Shown here: in pieces, positions 8,585 through 16,364 of the stretch
Numbering within the stretch: position 1 is the first letter of the stretch
Layout: the number at the start of each line of letters is the position of its first letter
Assembly (NCBI GenBank): GCA_039962225.1
Contig: JAMPKV010000012.1
Span: 124,001-188,000, forward strand
Direction: 5' to 3'
Length of the DNA: 64,000 nucleotides
Origin: Microcoleus sp. AS-A8
GTDB taxonomy: Bacteria > Cyanobacteriota > Cyanobacteriia > Cyanobacteriales > Coleofasciculaceae
Notes under the pieces: generated by a model
Seen by the model: only the letters and a program-made list of their open reading frames with translations
What the model was told of the DNA's origin: nothing
Databases searched by the model: none
Program-made: the position numbers and the translations under genes

Positions 8585-9346
8585 ATGTCACTGATCTCTA
8601 AGAAAATCTGCATCATTGGTGAGTCGGAAGTCGGCAAAAATAGTCTAATTTGTCGCTTTGTCGAACGCCAGTTCAGTGAAGAATATCTTTCCACGGTGGG
8701 AGTACAAATTTCCCGGAAAACGCTTCAATTGCAAGGAGTCAATTCTTCGCACCAACTGAATATACAGTTGCTGATCTGGAGCATCACAGGGCATCCTAAT
8801 TTTAAGGCGATCGCTCCCACTTACTTAAGAGGAAGTAGCGGTGCTGTTGTCGTTGCCGACCTCACCCGTCCAGAAACGATTGAGCGGCTAGCAGAACATA
8901 TTCAGCTTTTTTTAGCCATCAATCCCAAAGGTTTTATTATAGTCGCCTTAAATAAATGCGATTTAATTGAACAGGAACAACTGGCAGAACTCATTCAGCT
9001 TCAAAATCTGGAGCAAGTCGTATCAGGAATCTATCCAACTTCAGCCAAGACGGGCTTATACGTTGACGACATTTTTCTCCAAATTGCTTACAAAATTTTA
9101 GAATCCTGCGACAATGGCTTTTCCTCCTTTCAAACTTCCCTTGGCCTAGAAGACTTCTCTAACGGCAGAAAAGGGGGGGAGGGAAACCAGAGTCTTCATG
9201 ATAGCGATGCGGAGCATACTCCCAAGAAGAACCCGCAGTGTCGTTCACACAGGACAGGGAAACAGAATGATGATGGTCTATTCCTGCTGGGATGTTGTCT
9301 CACTACTCCTGGGACATTGCTGCGCCACGCTTGGACGTTAGCGTAG
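8585..9346 (+). CDS. Ras-superfamily GTPase-like protein with degraded G1 and G3 motifs (candidate pseudo-GTPase)
   Basis: 253 residues. Residues 1-175 align with the next gene's product over the whole G domain. The P-loop reads GESEVGKNS: N19 replaces the Ser/Thr that binds Mg2+. The G3 motif reads WSITGH: S66 replaces the Asp. The base-recognition motifs NKCD (123-126) and SAK are intact, so guanine-nucleotide binding without normal hydrolysis is possible. Residues about 176-253 are an extension absent from the paralogue, and its stop codon lies within a palindromic repeat. The gene lies 40 bp after the OmpA-like gene. A regulatory partner of the active paralogue is inferred. Confidence 0.85.
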   Translation: MSLISKKICIIGESEVGKNSLICRFVERQFSEEYLSTVGVQISRKTLQLQGVNSSHQLNIQLLIWSITGHPNFKAIAPTYLRGSSGAVVVADLTRPETIERLAEHIQLFLAINPKGFIIVALNKCDLIEQEQLAELIQLQNLEQVVSGIYPTSAKTGLYVDDIFLQIAYKILESCDNGFSSFQTSLGLEDFSNGRKGGEGNQSLHDSDAEHTPKKNPQCRSHRTGKQNDDGLFLLGCCLTTPGTLLRHAWTLA

Positions 9347-9355
9347 CCAGCGTGG
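9325..9355. repeat. Palindromic repeat containing the stop codon of the first GTPase
   Basis: CCACGCT (9325-9331) and AGCGTGG (9349-9355) are perfect inverted arms around GGACGTTAGCGTAGCC-type sequence, a common cyanobacterial dispersed repeat. The TAG stop (9344-9346) is inside it. The rest of the gap to 9588 is repeat-like, pyrimidine-rich sequence, including an AGCTTTAGTGAGGA copy at 9477-9490. Confidence 0.65.
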
Positions 9356-9588
9356 GCACTCTAAGACCATATTGGGTGAACGCCATCAGACCACATCCGA
9401 CTTGTAAACCCCTTTTTTAATCGTCTAAACAATCCTTTCCCTTTCCCATCCTCCCACTCTCCGGGTGGGCACCCGCAGCTTTAGTGAGGAGGCAGCGCCC
9501 CTATGCCCCACTCCCCCCTTGCATAAGCGTTATCGGGAGGTTAAAAGAGAGCTGTAGACTGAAAAATTAACAATTAGTAACTATTTAC

Positions 9589-10098
9589 ATGGCAACTATC
9601 TCCAAGAAAATTTGCATGGTGGGTGACTTCGGAGTCGGCAAGACGAGCTTGATTCGTCGATTTGTCGATCGCCAGTTCAGCGATCAGTATCTTTCCACGG
9701 TGGGAGTCAAGATCTCTCGGAAACTTGTGGAATCCGTGAATTTACAGTTGTTAATCTGGGACTTAGAAGGTCACACTAAGTTCAAGGGTATTACCCCCAG
9801 TTACCTACAGGGAGCCAGTGGAGCTGTTGTTGTTGCCGATGTCAGCCGCATTGAAACCGTAGAACGGCTTTTAGAGCATGTTCAACTCTTTTCATCCATT
9901 AATCCCAAAGGAACAATTGTAGTTGCTTTAAATAAATCAGATTTAATTGATGAAGAAAAACTAGCCAAACTCACTCAATTAGTTCCCGTGCATGATTGCG
10001 AACAAGTGGTAGCAATCTACCAAACTTCAGCAAAGACAGGCATATCCGTAGACGAAATATTCCAAAAATTAGCTGAAAAAAGTCTAGAATCCGTATGA
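9589..10098 (+). CDS. Ras-superfamily small GTPase (Rab/Rup-like)
   Basis: 169 residues, a single G domain. G1 is GDFGVGKTS (K18, T19), switch I keeps T37 in YLSTVGV, G3 is WDLEGH (D58, G61, with His where Ras has catalytic Gln), G4 is NKSD (115-118) and G5 is TSAK (146-149). All nucleotide and Mg2+ residues are present, so it should cycle between GTP and GDP. No lipid-anchor Cys is visible. Its stop overlaps the histidine kinase start as ATGA, indicating translational coupling. Prokaryotic Ras-like GTPases such as MglA set cell polarity; a similar role here is inference. Confidence 0.92.
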   Translation: MATISKKICMVGDFGVGKTSLIRRFVDRQFSDQYLSTVGVKISRKLVESVNLQLLIWDLEGHTKFKGITPSYLQGASGAVVVADVSRIETVERLLEHVQLFSSINPKGTIVVALNKSDLIDEEKLAKLTQLVPVHDCEQVVAIYQTSAKTGISVDEIFQKLAEKSLESV

Positions 10099-11630
10099 AC
10101 CTTCTTTTAACTAAAATTTTAGCGCCCCGTTATGAGTACCTGATACTGACACGAAAGTTGGTGATTTTAGAGGCATCCTATGGCGCGCAATGTTTTGCCG
10201 ATTGTGCAGAAACGTTGAAATTGGGAAAAGATGCCCGCGTGTCTTTCCCGGAACTACTAGGAACTGAAGAAATTCTCAGTGATATCCTAGAAGGACGACA
10301 GAGCAATTTTGAATTGAAAGGAATTGCTCGAAAAAATGACCAAAAATTTCCTTTTTACTTAGATTTATATATCAGTGAGTACTCTAATCAAGAGACATTG
10401 GAAAATCATCTCATTGTCTTACTTGAAGATGCTACAGAAAGGATGATTTTACAGCAGACTTTGGCGCAAAGAACCAACGAAGCCAATCTCTTAGTCAGTT
10501 CTTTGACCGCTTCAAAAAATTATATTGATAAAATTATTAACTCCATGGCTGATGCTTTATTAGTAACAACAGCATCAGGAATTATTAAAACTGTCAATCC
10601 ATTTGCTCAAGATTTATTTGGCTACAGCCAGGACGAGTTAATTGACCAGCCAATCTCAAAGTTAATTTCCCATGAAAAATTCTTAGAGTATACAAAAAAG
10701 TTTTCCTCTTCAAATCAAGGTGAATTTATCAAAGATGTGGAAGTAGTTTGTCAAACTAAAACGGGCGAACAAATTTGGATATCTTTTTCCTGCTCAGCGA
10801 TTCAGACAGAAGTTGAAGGATTACAAAACTTCGTTTATATCGGTCGAGATATTAGTGATCGCAAACGTGTAGAAGCTCAGATGATGAAAGCCCTCGAACG
10901 GGAAAGAGAACTCCGAGAACTCAAATCCGACTTTGTTTCGATGGCAAGCCATGAGTTCCGGACGCCCCTAACGGCAATCTTTTCTTCGGCTGAATTACTG
11001 CAACATTACGGTAATATCTGGGCTGAAGAGAAAAAGCTCAAACATTATCATCGGATTGAATCTGCCGTCAGACGGATGACAGGACTCTTAGATGATGTTT
11101 TGCTTTACAGTAAAGCCGAAGCAGGAAAACTACAGTTTAATCCTACCTCCCTAGTTTTGAACAATCTGTGTAGCGATCTAGTGGAAGAATTGCAACTCGG
11201 CATTGGAGAAAAGCATAAGATTTCCTGGGTCTACTCAGGGCCATGCAAGAATGCTTACATGGATGAAAAGCTCCTGTTGCACATTTTGACTAATTTACTG
11301 TCAAATGCAATTAAATATTCACCCTCAGGTAGTACCATCTTTTTTAGCGGCTCCTGTGATCAGGAAAATGAAGAGATCACCTTTGAAATTAAAGACCAAG
11401 GAATTGGTATTCCTCCAGAAGACCAAGCACAACTGTTTGAGTCGTTCCATCGAGCCAAAAATGTGGGGGATATTCCTGGGACAGGACTTGGTTTAGCCAT
11501 TGTGCAAAAATCAGTAGAATTACACGCGGGTAAGATTACAGTCAATAGTGAAGTAGGGGTTGGCACTACCTTTCGTGTGACTCTACCGTTGAATAGCAAA
11601 ATTAAACATGTTCCCGTGGAATGTCTCTAG
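10095..11630 (+). CDS. Cytosolic PAS-domain sensor histidine kinase coupled to the small GTPase
   Basis: 511 residues with no membrane segment. The N-terminal 150 residues are PAS-like and end in a coil. A PAS/PAC domain (about 150-260; SMADALLVTTASGIIKTVNP) is followed by HisKA with the phospho-acceptor H286 in SHEFRTP and an HATPase_c domain with NLLSNAIKYSP (N-box), DQGIGIP and GTGLGLAIV. It phosphorylates a response regulator not encoded beside it. The ATGA overlap with the upstream GTPase gene indicates coupled translation, so the kinase probably signals with or is regulated by that GTPase. Confidence 0.92.
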   Translation: MNLLLTKILAPRYEYLILTRKLVILEASYGAQCFADCAETLKLGKDARVSFPELLGTEEILSDILEGRQSNFELKGIARKNDQKFPFYLDLYISEYSNQETLENHLIVLLEDATERMILQQTLAQRTNEANLLVSSLTASKNYIDKIINSMADALLVTTASGIIKTVNPFAQDLFGYSQDELIDQPISKLISHEKFLEYTKKFSSSNQGEFIKDVEVVCQTKTGEQIWISFSCSAIQTEVEGLQNFVYIGRDISDRKRVEAQMMKALERERELRELKSDFVSMASHEFRTPLTAIFSSAELLQHYGNIWAEEKKLKHYHRIESAVRRMTGLLDDVLLYSKAEAGKLQFNPTSLVLNNLCSDLVEELQLGIGEKHKISWVYSGPCKNAYMDEKLLLHILTNLLSNAIKYSPSGSTIFFSGSCDQENEEITFEIKDQGIGIPPEDQAQLFESFHRAKNVGDIPGTGLGLAIVQKSVELHAGKITVNSEVGVGTTFRVTLPLNSKIKHVPVECL

Positions 11631-12070
11631 TTACTTACGCCTTTGGAGCAAAGATTTTGCTAATTTAATCGTTTCCAAAAAATAATTCTGTTTATTGAGA
11701 ACACTTTATACAACCTTTAAAAATCTCGTGATACTGGTTACGGAAGTATCATAAATAAATCGATGAATATTCAAAAAAGTTGCTGACATTACAGTATTTC
11801 CTTAAGCTTCGCCTCTACACTTGTCATTACTGAACTCTTGCAATAAATCTATTCCATTACTTGTTTGGGCTTGAGAGATTTTTCAGTCCCAACGGTTTAT
11901 AAATGCTTACCATGCATTTATATGGAACATTAATGAAAAACTAGCGCTCCGTAATAGTACTGGAACATTACGGATTAGAGTTCAGTAATGTTACGCTAGA
12001 AAATTTCAGAAATTAGACCAATAATAGTTTTCGAGACTCGCTTGGGTATCGAGATAATCAGGGGATAAAA
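11631..12070. other. AT-rich intergenic region after the kinase
   Basis: This 440-bp, AT-rich gap separates the GTPase operon from the epimerase gene. I see no small gene or RNA gene. Its one clear structure is the nested inverted repeat listed separately at 11941-11999. It probably carries the operon end and the epimerase promoter. Confidence 0.5.
11941..11999. promoter_or_regulatory. Nested inverted repeats upstream of the epimerase gene
   Basis: The outer arms CTAGCG (11941-11946) and CGCTAG (11994-11999) enclose a perfect 8-bp hairpin TCCGTAAT (11948-11955) / ATTACGGA (11967-11974). A third related word, CAGTAATGTTACG, lies between the inner hairpin and the right outer arm. It could be a cruciform, an operator array or a leader structure. 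There is no T-tract, so it is not a standard terminator. Confidence 0.45.
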
Positions 12071-13063
12071 ATGCAGAGAAAACTAATCTTAGGCGCAACT
12101 GGTTTTATTGGCGGTAACCTAGTAAGAACCTTAGTGGCTAGGGGGGAATATCCGAGAATTCTCGTTCGCCCCAGTTCTTCTCTTTCTTTTGTTGAAGATA
12201 TTTTAGATCGAATCGAAATCGTCTACGGTGATTTTCAAGACAATGAGTCCTTGCGGGATGCAACAAAAGATATTGATGTCGTTTTTCATCTCATCTCAAC
12301 AACGAGTCCGAGTTCACCGATGGGCAGTAGCCTTGATGATGCTTTAAGCAATTTATTGCCTACTATTCGCCTGGTTGAATATGCGATGGCTAATGGTGTA
12401 AAAAAAATCGTTTACACTTCATCTGGAGGTACGGTTTATGGTGAACCTCAAATCCTTCCTATTCCTGAAGAACATACTCTTTTTCCTAAATCAGTATACG
12501 GGCAGAGTAAGCTAACTATTGAAAATTTTCTTAATTTTTATGCCCGCTCAACAACGCTAGATGTTAATATCCTGCGAATCTCGAATCCTTTTGGGGCTGG
12601 GCAAAATCCCTTGAAAGCCCAAGGAATTATTGCGGTAGCCATGAATTGTGCTTACTCCAATCAGGTACTTAAACTCTATGGTAACGGTGAGGCCGTCAGA
12701 GACTATCTATATATCGATGACGTAACAGAAGCACTGATACTGGCGGCTCAAAAGCCTGGGTCTTCAATTGTTAATATTTCTTCAGGCATAGGTTATAGCG
12801 TTCGGGACATTGTTCAGGCTGTTGAAGAGGTTTCTGGTCGAAGCATTAAAAAAGAATTTATTCCGGTTCGCTCTAGTGATGTTAGTGTGAGTATCTTGTC
12901 TAACCGCCGTGCCTGGGAAATTTATGGTTGGTCTCCCAAAATTGGACTCTATGAAGGGTTAGCCAAATTGGATGAAATGAGGCAGACGAAGAGGCGTATA
13001 ACTATAGAAAGAAGAAGCCAAGCAAGCATACATCCTATTGCAGTAACTTGCGGTCATCGATAG
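12071..13063 (+). CDS. NAD-dependent nucleotide-sugar epimerase/dehydratase
   Basis: 330 residues of the extended SDR family. GATGFIGGNLV near the N-terminus is the Rossmann GxxGxxG motif, TSSGGTVYGEP contains the catalytic Ser/Thr region, YGQSK is the YxxxK pair, and DYLYIDDVTEA is typical of UDP-glucose 4-epimerase-like enzymes. The substrate cannot be fixed; UDP-sugars for surface polysaccharide are likely. The basic tail (RQTKRRITIERRSQ) is unusual and may be a recent extension. It stands alone, transcribed like the genes around it. Confidence 0.88.
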   Translation: MQRKLILGATGFIGGNLVRTLVARGEYPRILVRPSSSLSFVEDILDRIEIVYGDFQDNESLRDATKDIDVVFHLISTTSPSSPMGSSLDDALSNLLPTIRLVEYAMANGVKKIVYTSSGGTVYGEPQILPIPEEHTLFPKSVYGQSKLTIENFLNFYARSTTLDVNILRISNPFGAGQNPLKAQGIIAVAMNCAYSNQVLKLYGNGEAVRDYLYIDDVTEALILAAQKPGSSIVNISSGIGYSVRDIVQAVEEVSGRSIKKEFIPVRSSDVSVSILSNRRAWEIYGWSPKIGLYEGLAKLDEMRQTKRRITIERRSQASIHPIAVTCGHR

Positions 13064-13255
13064 AATCTCCAAAATAAATTCCTATTCTGTAAGCGCAGTG
13101 AATCAGCGTTTGGAAAAGTCCCTGAATCATCTTACCTATCCAAATAGACTCTGGCTGAACTCGCCACCGTAAAGGCCATAAAACCCACTTTTCAGATAAG
13201 CTCTAAAGGTTGAGGCACAATCGCCTGTCTTCTGCCTCCGCTAGACTAGGAATTT

Positions 13256-14998
13256 ATGAGCTTTGGTATTAGAGCCTTACCCAAAGAGGTGGTAAATCTC
13301 ATTGCCGCCGGTGAGGTGATTGACTCTTTAGCGGCAGTGGTGCGAGAGTTGGTAGAAAATGCCCTTGATGCGGGTGCAACACGGATCGCGGTTTCGGTGT
13401 GGCCTGAGCAGTGGCGGGTACGGGTGGCAGATAATGGCATGGGCATGGACTTGGGAGATTTGCAACAAGCCGCTACTGCCCATAGCACCAGCAAAATCCG
13501 TACCAGTGATGATCTGTGGAAGATTACGAGTTTAGGATTTCGCGGGGAAGCGTTGCATAGTTTGGTCGCTTTAGCCGAGTTGGAGATTTTGAGCCGACGG
13601 ACTCCGAATGTTGAGGGTTGGCGAGTGAGGTATAACTCCCAAGGTGAACCGATGCAGGTGGAAGCTTGTGCGATCGCTCCTGGTACAGTCGTCACTGTCT
13701 CCAATTTATTCGGAAATTGGCCTGTGCGCCGCAAGGGCTTACCGTCAGTGGCACAACAACTCAAAGCGATACAAACGACGATTCAGCAAATTGCCCTGTG
13801 CCATCCCCGTGTTACCTGGCAAGTGCAGCAAAATGAGCGTCCCTGGTTTTGCCTCAGTGCCGGTACAACAACTCAACATATTCTCCCCCAAATCTTGCGA
13901 CAGGTACGGCAGACGGACTTGCAGTATCTCAGCGTGGAAGTCCCGACGCCGGAGACTGGCGGCGGGGGAGATTTACCTGAGCAAAAGCCTGACTCTAAAA
14001 TTCAAAATTCGTTGATTCAGCTCGTTTTGGGGCTACCGGATCGGTGCCATCGGCAACGCCCCGATTGGGTAAAGGTGGCGACGAATAGACGCCTGGTGCG
14101 ATCGCCTGAATTGGAACAGACAATTTTAGCCGCGACTTCGCGAACTTGTCCACGCGATCGCTACCCGATTTGTTTTCTCCACCTGCAAGTCTGCCCCAGC
14201 CTCATTGACTGGAATCGCCATCCGGCTAAGGCGGAAATTTACTTACATTCCCTCTTCTACTGGCAGGAACAAGTCTCCCGTGCGATCGAGCAAGCCTTAC
14301 GCATTAGTCCCACCCATGTTTCAGAAGCGAACCAATCCCAGCGAGTGACAACATTACTCAAGGTGTCGGAAGAAAAAGCAGGCTACAACGTGAGTCGTTC
14401 CGTACAACCCGCATCGGAGAAGGCAGAAAAGACGCAGACATCTAATGAAATTGGCCTGATTGAACTGCGAGCCGTAGCTCAGGTTCACAATAGGTATATT
14501 GTGGCGGAGCATCCGACGGGGATGTGGCTGGTGGAACAACATATTGCCCATGAGCGAGTTTTGTATGAGCAATTGTGCGATCGCTGGCAACTCGTGCCTT
14601 TAGAACCCCCCGTCATTCTCAGTCATTTGACACCCGCTCAAGTCGAGCAACTTCAACGGTTAGGGTTAGAGGTAGAACCCTTTGGTGAGCAGCTATGGGC
14701 GGTACGGAAGGCACCCGAATTATTGACAAAACGAGAGGATTGTGCATTGGCTCTATTAGAACTCAGTTTAGGGGGAGATCTGCAAACGGCTCAAGTCGCA
14801 ACGGCTTGTCGTAGTGCCATTCGCAATGGTACCCCTTTGAGCTTATCCGAAATGCAGACCTTGTTAGACCAATGGACACGCTCTCGTAATCCTCGCACTT
14901 GTCCCCACGGACGCCCTATTTATTTATCCTTAGAAGAGTCAGCACTATCGCGTTTCTTCCGCCGTCATTGGGTGATTGGTAAGAGTCATGGAATCTGA
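13256..14998 (+). CDS. mutL: DNA mismatch repair protein MutL
   Basis: 580 residues. The N-terminal GHKL ATPase shows LPKEVVNLIAAGEVI, ELVENALDAGAT (with the metal-binding Asn/Asp), DNGMGM and GFRGEALHSL. The C-terminal dimerisation domain carries EQHIAHERVLYE, close to the MutL endonuclease motif DQHAxxExxxxE but with Glu for Asp and Ile for Ala, plus the terminal CPHGRP motif. It couples MutS mismatch recognition to strand incision. Residues between the halves are variable, as in the family. The last bases overlap the next gene. Confidence 0.96.
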   Translation: MSFGIRALPKEVVNLIAAGEVIDSLAAVVRELVENALDAGATRIAVSVWPEQWRVRVADNGMGMDLGDLQQAATAHSTSKIRTSDDLWKITSLGFRGEALHSLVALAELEILSRRTPNVEGWRVRYNSQGEPMQVEACAIAPGTVVTVSNLFGNWPVRRKGLPSVAQQLKAIQTTIQQIALCHPRVTWQVQQNERPWFCLSAGTTTQHILPQILRQVRQTDLQYLSVEVPTPETGGGGDLPEQKPDSKIQNSLIQLVLGLPDRCHRQRPDWVKVATNRRLVRSPELEQTILAATSRTCPRDRYPICFLHLQVCPSLIDWNRHPAKAEIYLHSLFYWQEQVSRAIEQALRISPTHVSEANQSQRVTTLLKVSEEKAGYNVSRSVQPASEKAEKTQTSNEIGLIELRAVAQVHNRYIVAEHPTGMWLVEQHIAHERVLYEQLCDRWQLVPLEPPVILSHLTPAQVEQLQRLGLEVEPFGEQLWAVRKAPELLTKREDCALALLELSLGGDLQTAQVATACRSAIRNGTPLSLSEMQTLLDQWTRSRNPRTCPHGRPIYLSLEESALSRFFRRHWVIGKSHGI

Positions 14999-15812
14999 TT
15001 TAAAGTTTTCTACGATACCGCTGCGACGAAGGATCGCTTATTACCTAGAAGACATTGAAACGCCAATAGGTAGAGCCGTTAATTTGTTTATCTTGGGGCT
15101 AATTCTGCTGTCTTCAGCAATTTTCGTGGCTCAAACCTACCCCATTCCTGATTCAGCTCGCAATATAATTGATACTCTTGATAGGTTAATTGGCCTCATT
15201 TTTGTTACAGAATATATAATTCGTTTTTGGTGTGCTGACGAGAAAATAAAATTCTTTTTTACTCCCTTTTCTCTGCTTGATTTGGTTGCCATAACGCCCT
15301 TTATTTTAAGGCTAACAAATATCCAATTTATTAGGATGTTTAGATGGTTCCGAATTCTGCGATTAATTCGGTTTATCAATTTCAAGATTTATTTTTTACG
15401 GATAAACTCTGAGGATGGCATAATTTTTGCCAGAATAATATTTACTTTATTTACAATAATTTTTATTTACTCTGGACTGATTTATCAAGTTGAGCATCGA
15501 GCCAATGCTGAGGCGTTCAAAACATTTTTGGATGCGTTCTATTTCTCAGTCGTAACGATGACAACGGTTGGGTTTGGGGATGTTACTCCGGTTTCCGAAG
15601 GTGGTCGATTACTGACCGTCTTAATGATTTTGACTGGGATTGCTCTGATTCCTTGGCAGCTGGGGGATTTGATTAAGCAATTACTAAAAACGGCTAACCA
15701 AGTCGAGAAATTGTGTTCAGGTTGTGGCTTGCCGTCCCATGATAAAGATGCTCAGTTCTGCAAAATCTGCGGGACAAAATTGGCAGAGGCTTGCAGTATT
15801 CAGCCTCGCTGA
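14988..15812 (+). CDS. Voltage-gated-type potassium channel with C-terminal zinc ribbon
   Basis: 274 residues from the ATG at 14988; a TTG four codons upstream is the alternative start. There are six membrane segments. The S4-like helix has spaced arginines (MFRWFRILRLIRF) and the selectivity filter is TTVGFGD, which indicates K+. The tail after S6 (LMILTGIALIPWQLGDLIKQLL) ends in a Cys4 ribbon, CSGCG and CKICG. The family is the Kv/KvAP-like ion_trans channels. It overlaps the end of mutL by 11 bp. A broken second copy of the tail lies at 28272-28586. Confidence 0.92.
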   Translation: MESDLKFSTIPLRRRIAYYLEDIETPIGRAVNLFILGLILLSSAIFVAQTYPIPDSARNIIDTLDRLIGLIFVTEYIIRFWCADEKIKFFFTPFSLLDLVAITPFILRLTNIQFIRMFRWFRILRLIRFINFKIYFLRINSEDGIIFARIIFTLFTIIFIYSGLIYQVEHRANAEAFKTFLDAFYFSVVTMTTVGFGDVTPVSEGGRLLTVLMILTGIALIPWQLGDLIKQLLKTANQVEKLCSGCGLPSHDKDAQFCKICGTKLAEACSIQPR

Positions 15813-15880
15813 GCAAGGAAGTTGCTTGGGAGTTGCAGTGACGATTATGAGTCCCGATATGAGGCGCTCTAGCTTCATTT

Positions 15881-16327
15881 CTAATCATTCTTAGTCGGAG
15901 TTGCTACTTGGCGCAGTTGTTCAGAAGGGTGGTAAGTTTTAGTCACAACTTGCGGACAGCGTAGACAGGCGGCTTTCCCTTCTTGCTGCCACCATCGACA
16001 GCTAGAGCGTAGTGGACAGACTGGCAGTATATCTACAACCGTTGGCAGCATACTAACAATCCGCTGGGCAAGACGGCAATCCGTACCATCAAAATGCCGA
16101 CAGCCACTACCCGCACAAGGAGCGGCAAACCGAAAAACCTCCGTGGGAGCAACTGAGCCGGATACAGCCAATAGCTCATCCGTCACTGGTTGAGGTTCCC
16201 GGAGATAGGCAAGCCGTGGTGACTCTACAGTACCGCCCACCACACCAAATACAACGCTTTCTCCCTGTTCGGGGTGAGTCGTGCTGGGGCAGAGTGGCGA
16301 GGCATTCGTCGGGATAATTGGTTTCAT
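15881..16327 (-). CDS. Cysteine-rich conserved hypothetical protein
   Basis: 148 residues from ATG 16327, which is preceded by GAGGTGGGAAGT as ribosome-binding site; the longer frame from 16396 overlaps the WD40 gene's end. The C-terminal half has regularly placed cysteines: CAGSGCRHFDGTDC, CPLRSSCRW and ACLRCP. This spacing suggests metal or Fe-S binding. I do not recognise a named family. It follows the WD40 gene on the same strand and may share its transcript. Confidence 0.7.
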   Translation of the reverse strand: MKPIIPTNASPLCPSTTHPEQGESVVFGVVGGTVESPRLAYLREPQPVTDELLAVSGSVAPTEVFRFAAPCAGSGCRHFDGTDCRLAQRIVSMLPTVVDILPVCPLRSSCRWWQQEGKAACLRCPQVVTKTYHPSEQLRQVATPTKND

Positions 16328-16364
16328 ACTTCCCACCTCATTCTGATTGGCGAAACTACTACCG

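Noticed and set aside
14466-14566. MutL with EQH in place of the DQH endonuclease motif as a finding
   Set aside because: The rest of the motif and the CPHGRP end are intact, and Glu for Asp may be normal in cyanobacterial MutL; not enough to call unusual.
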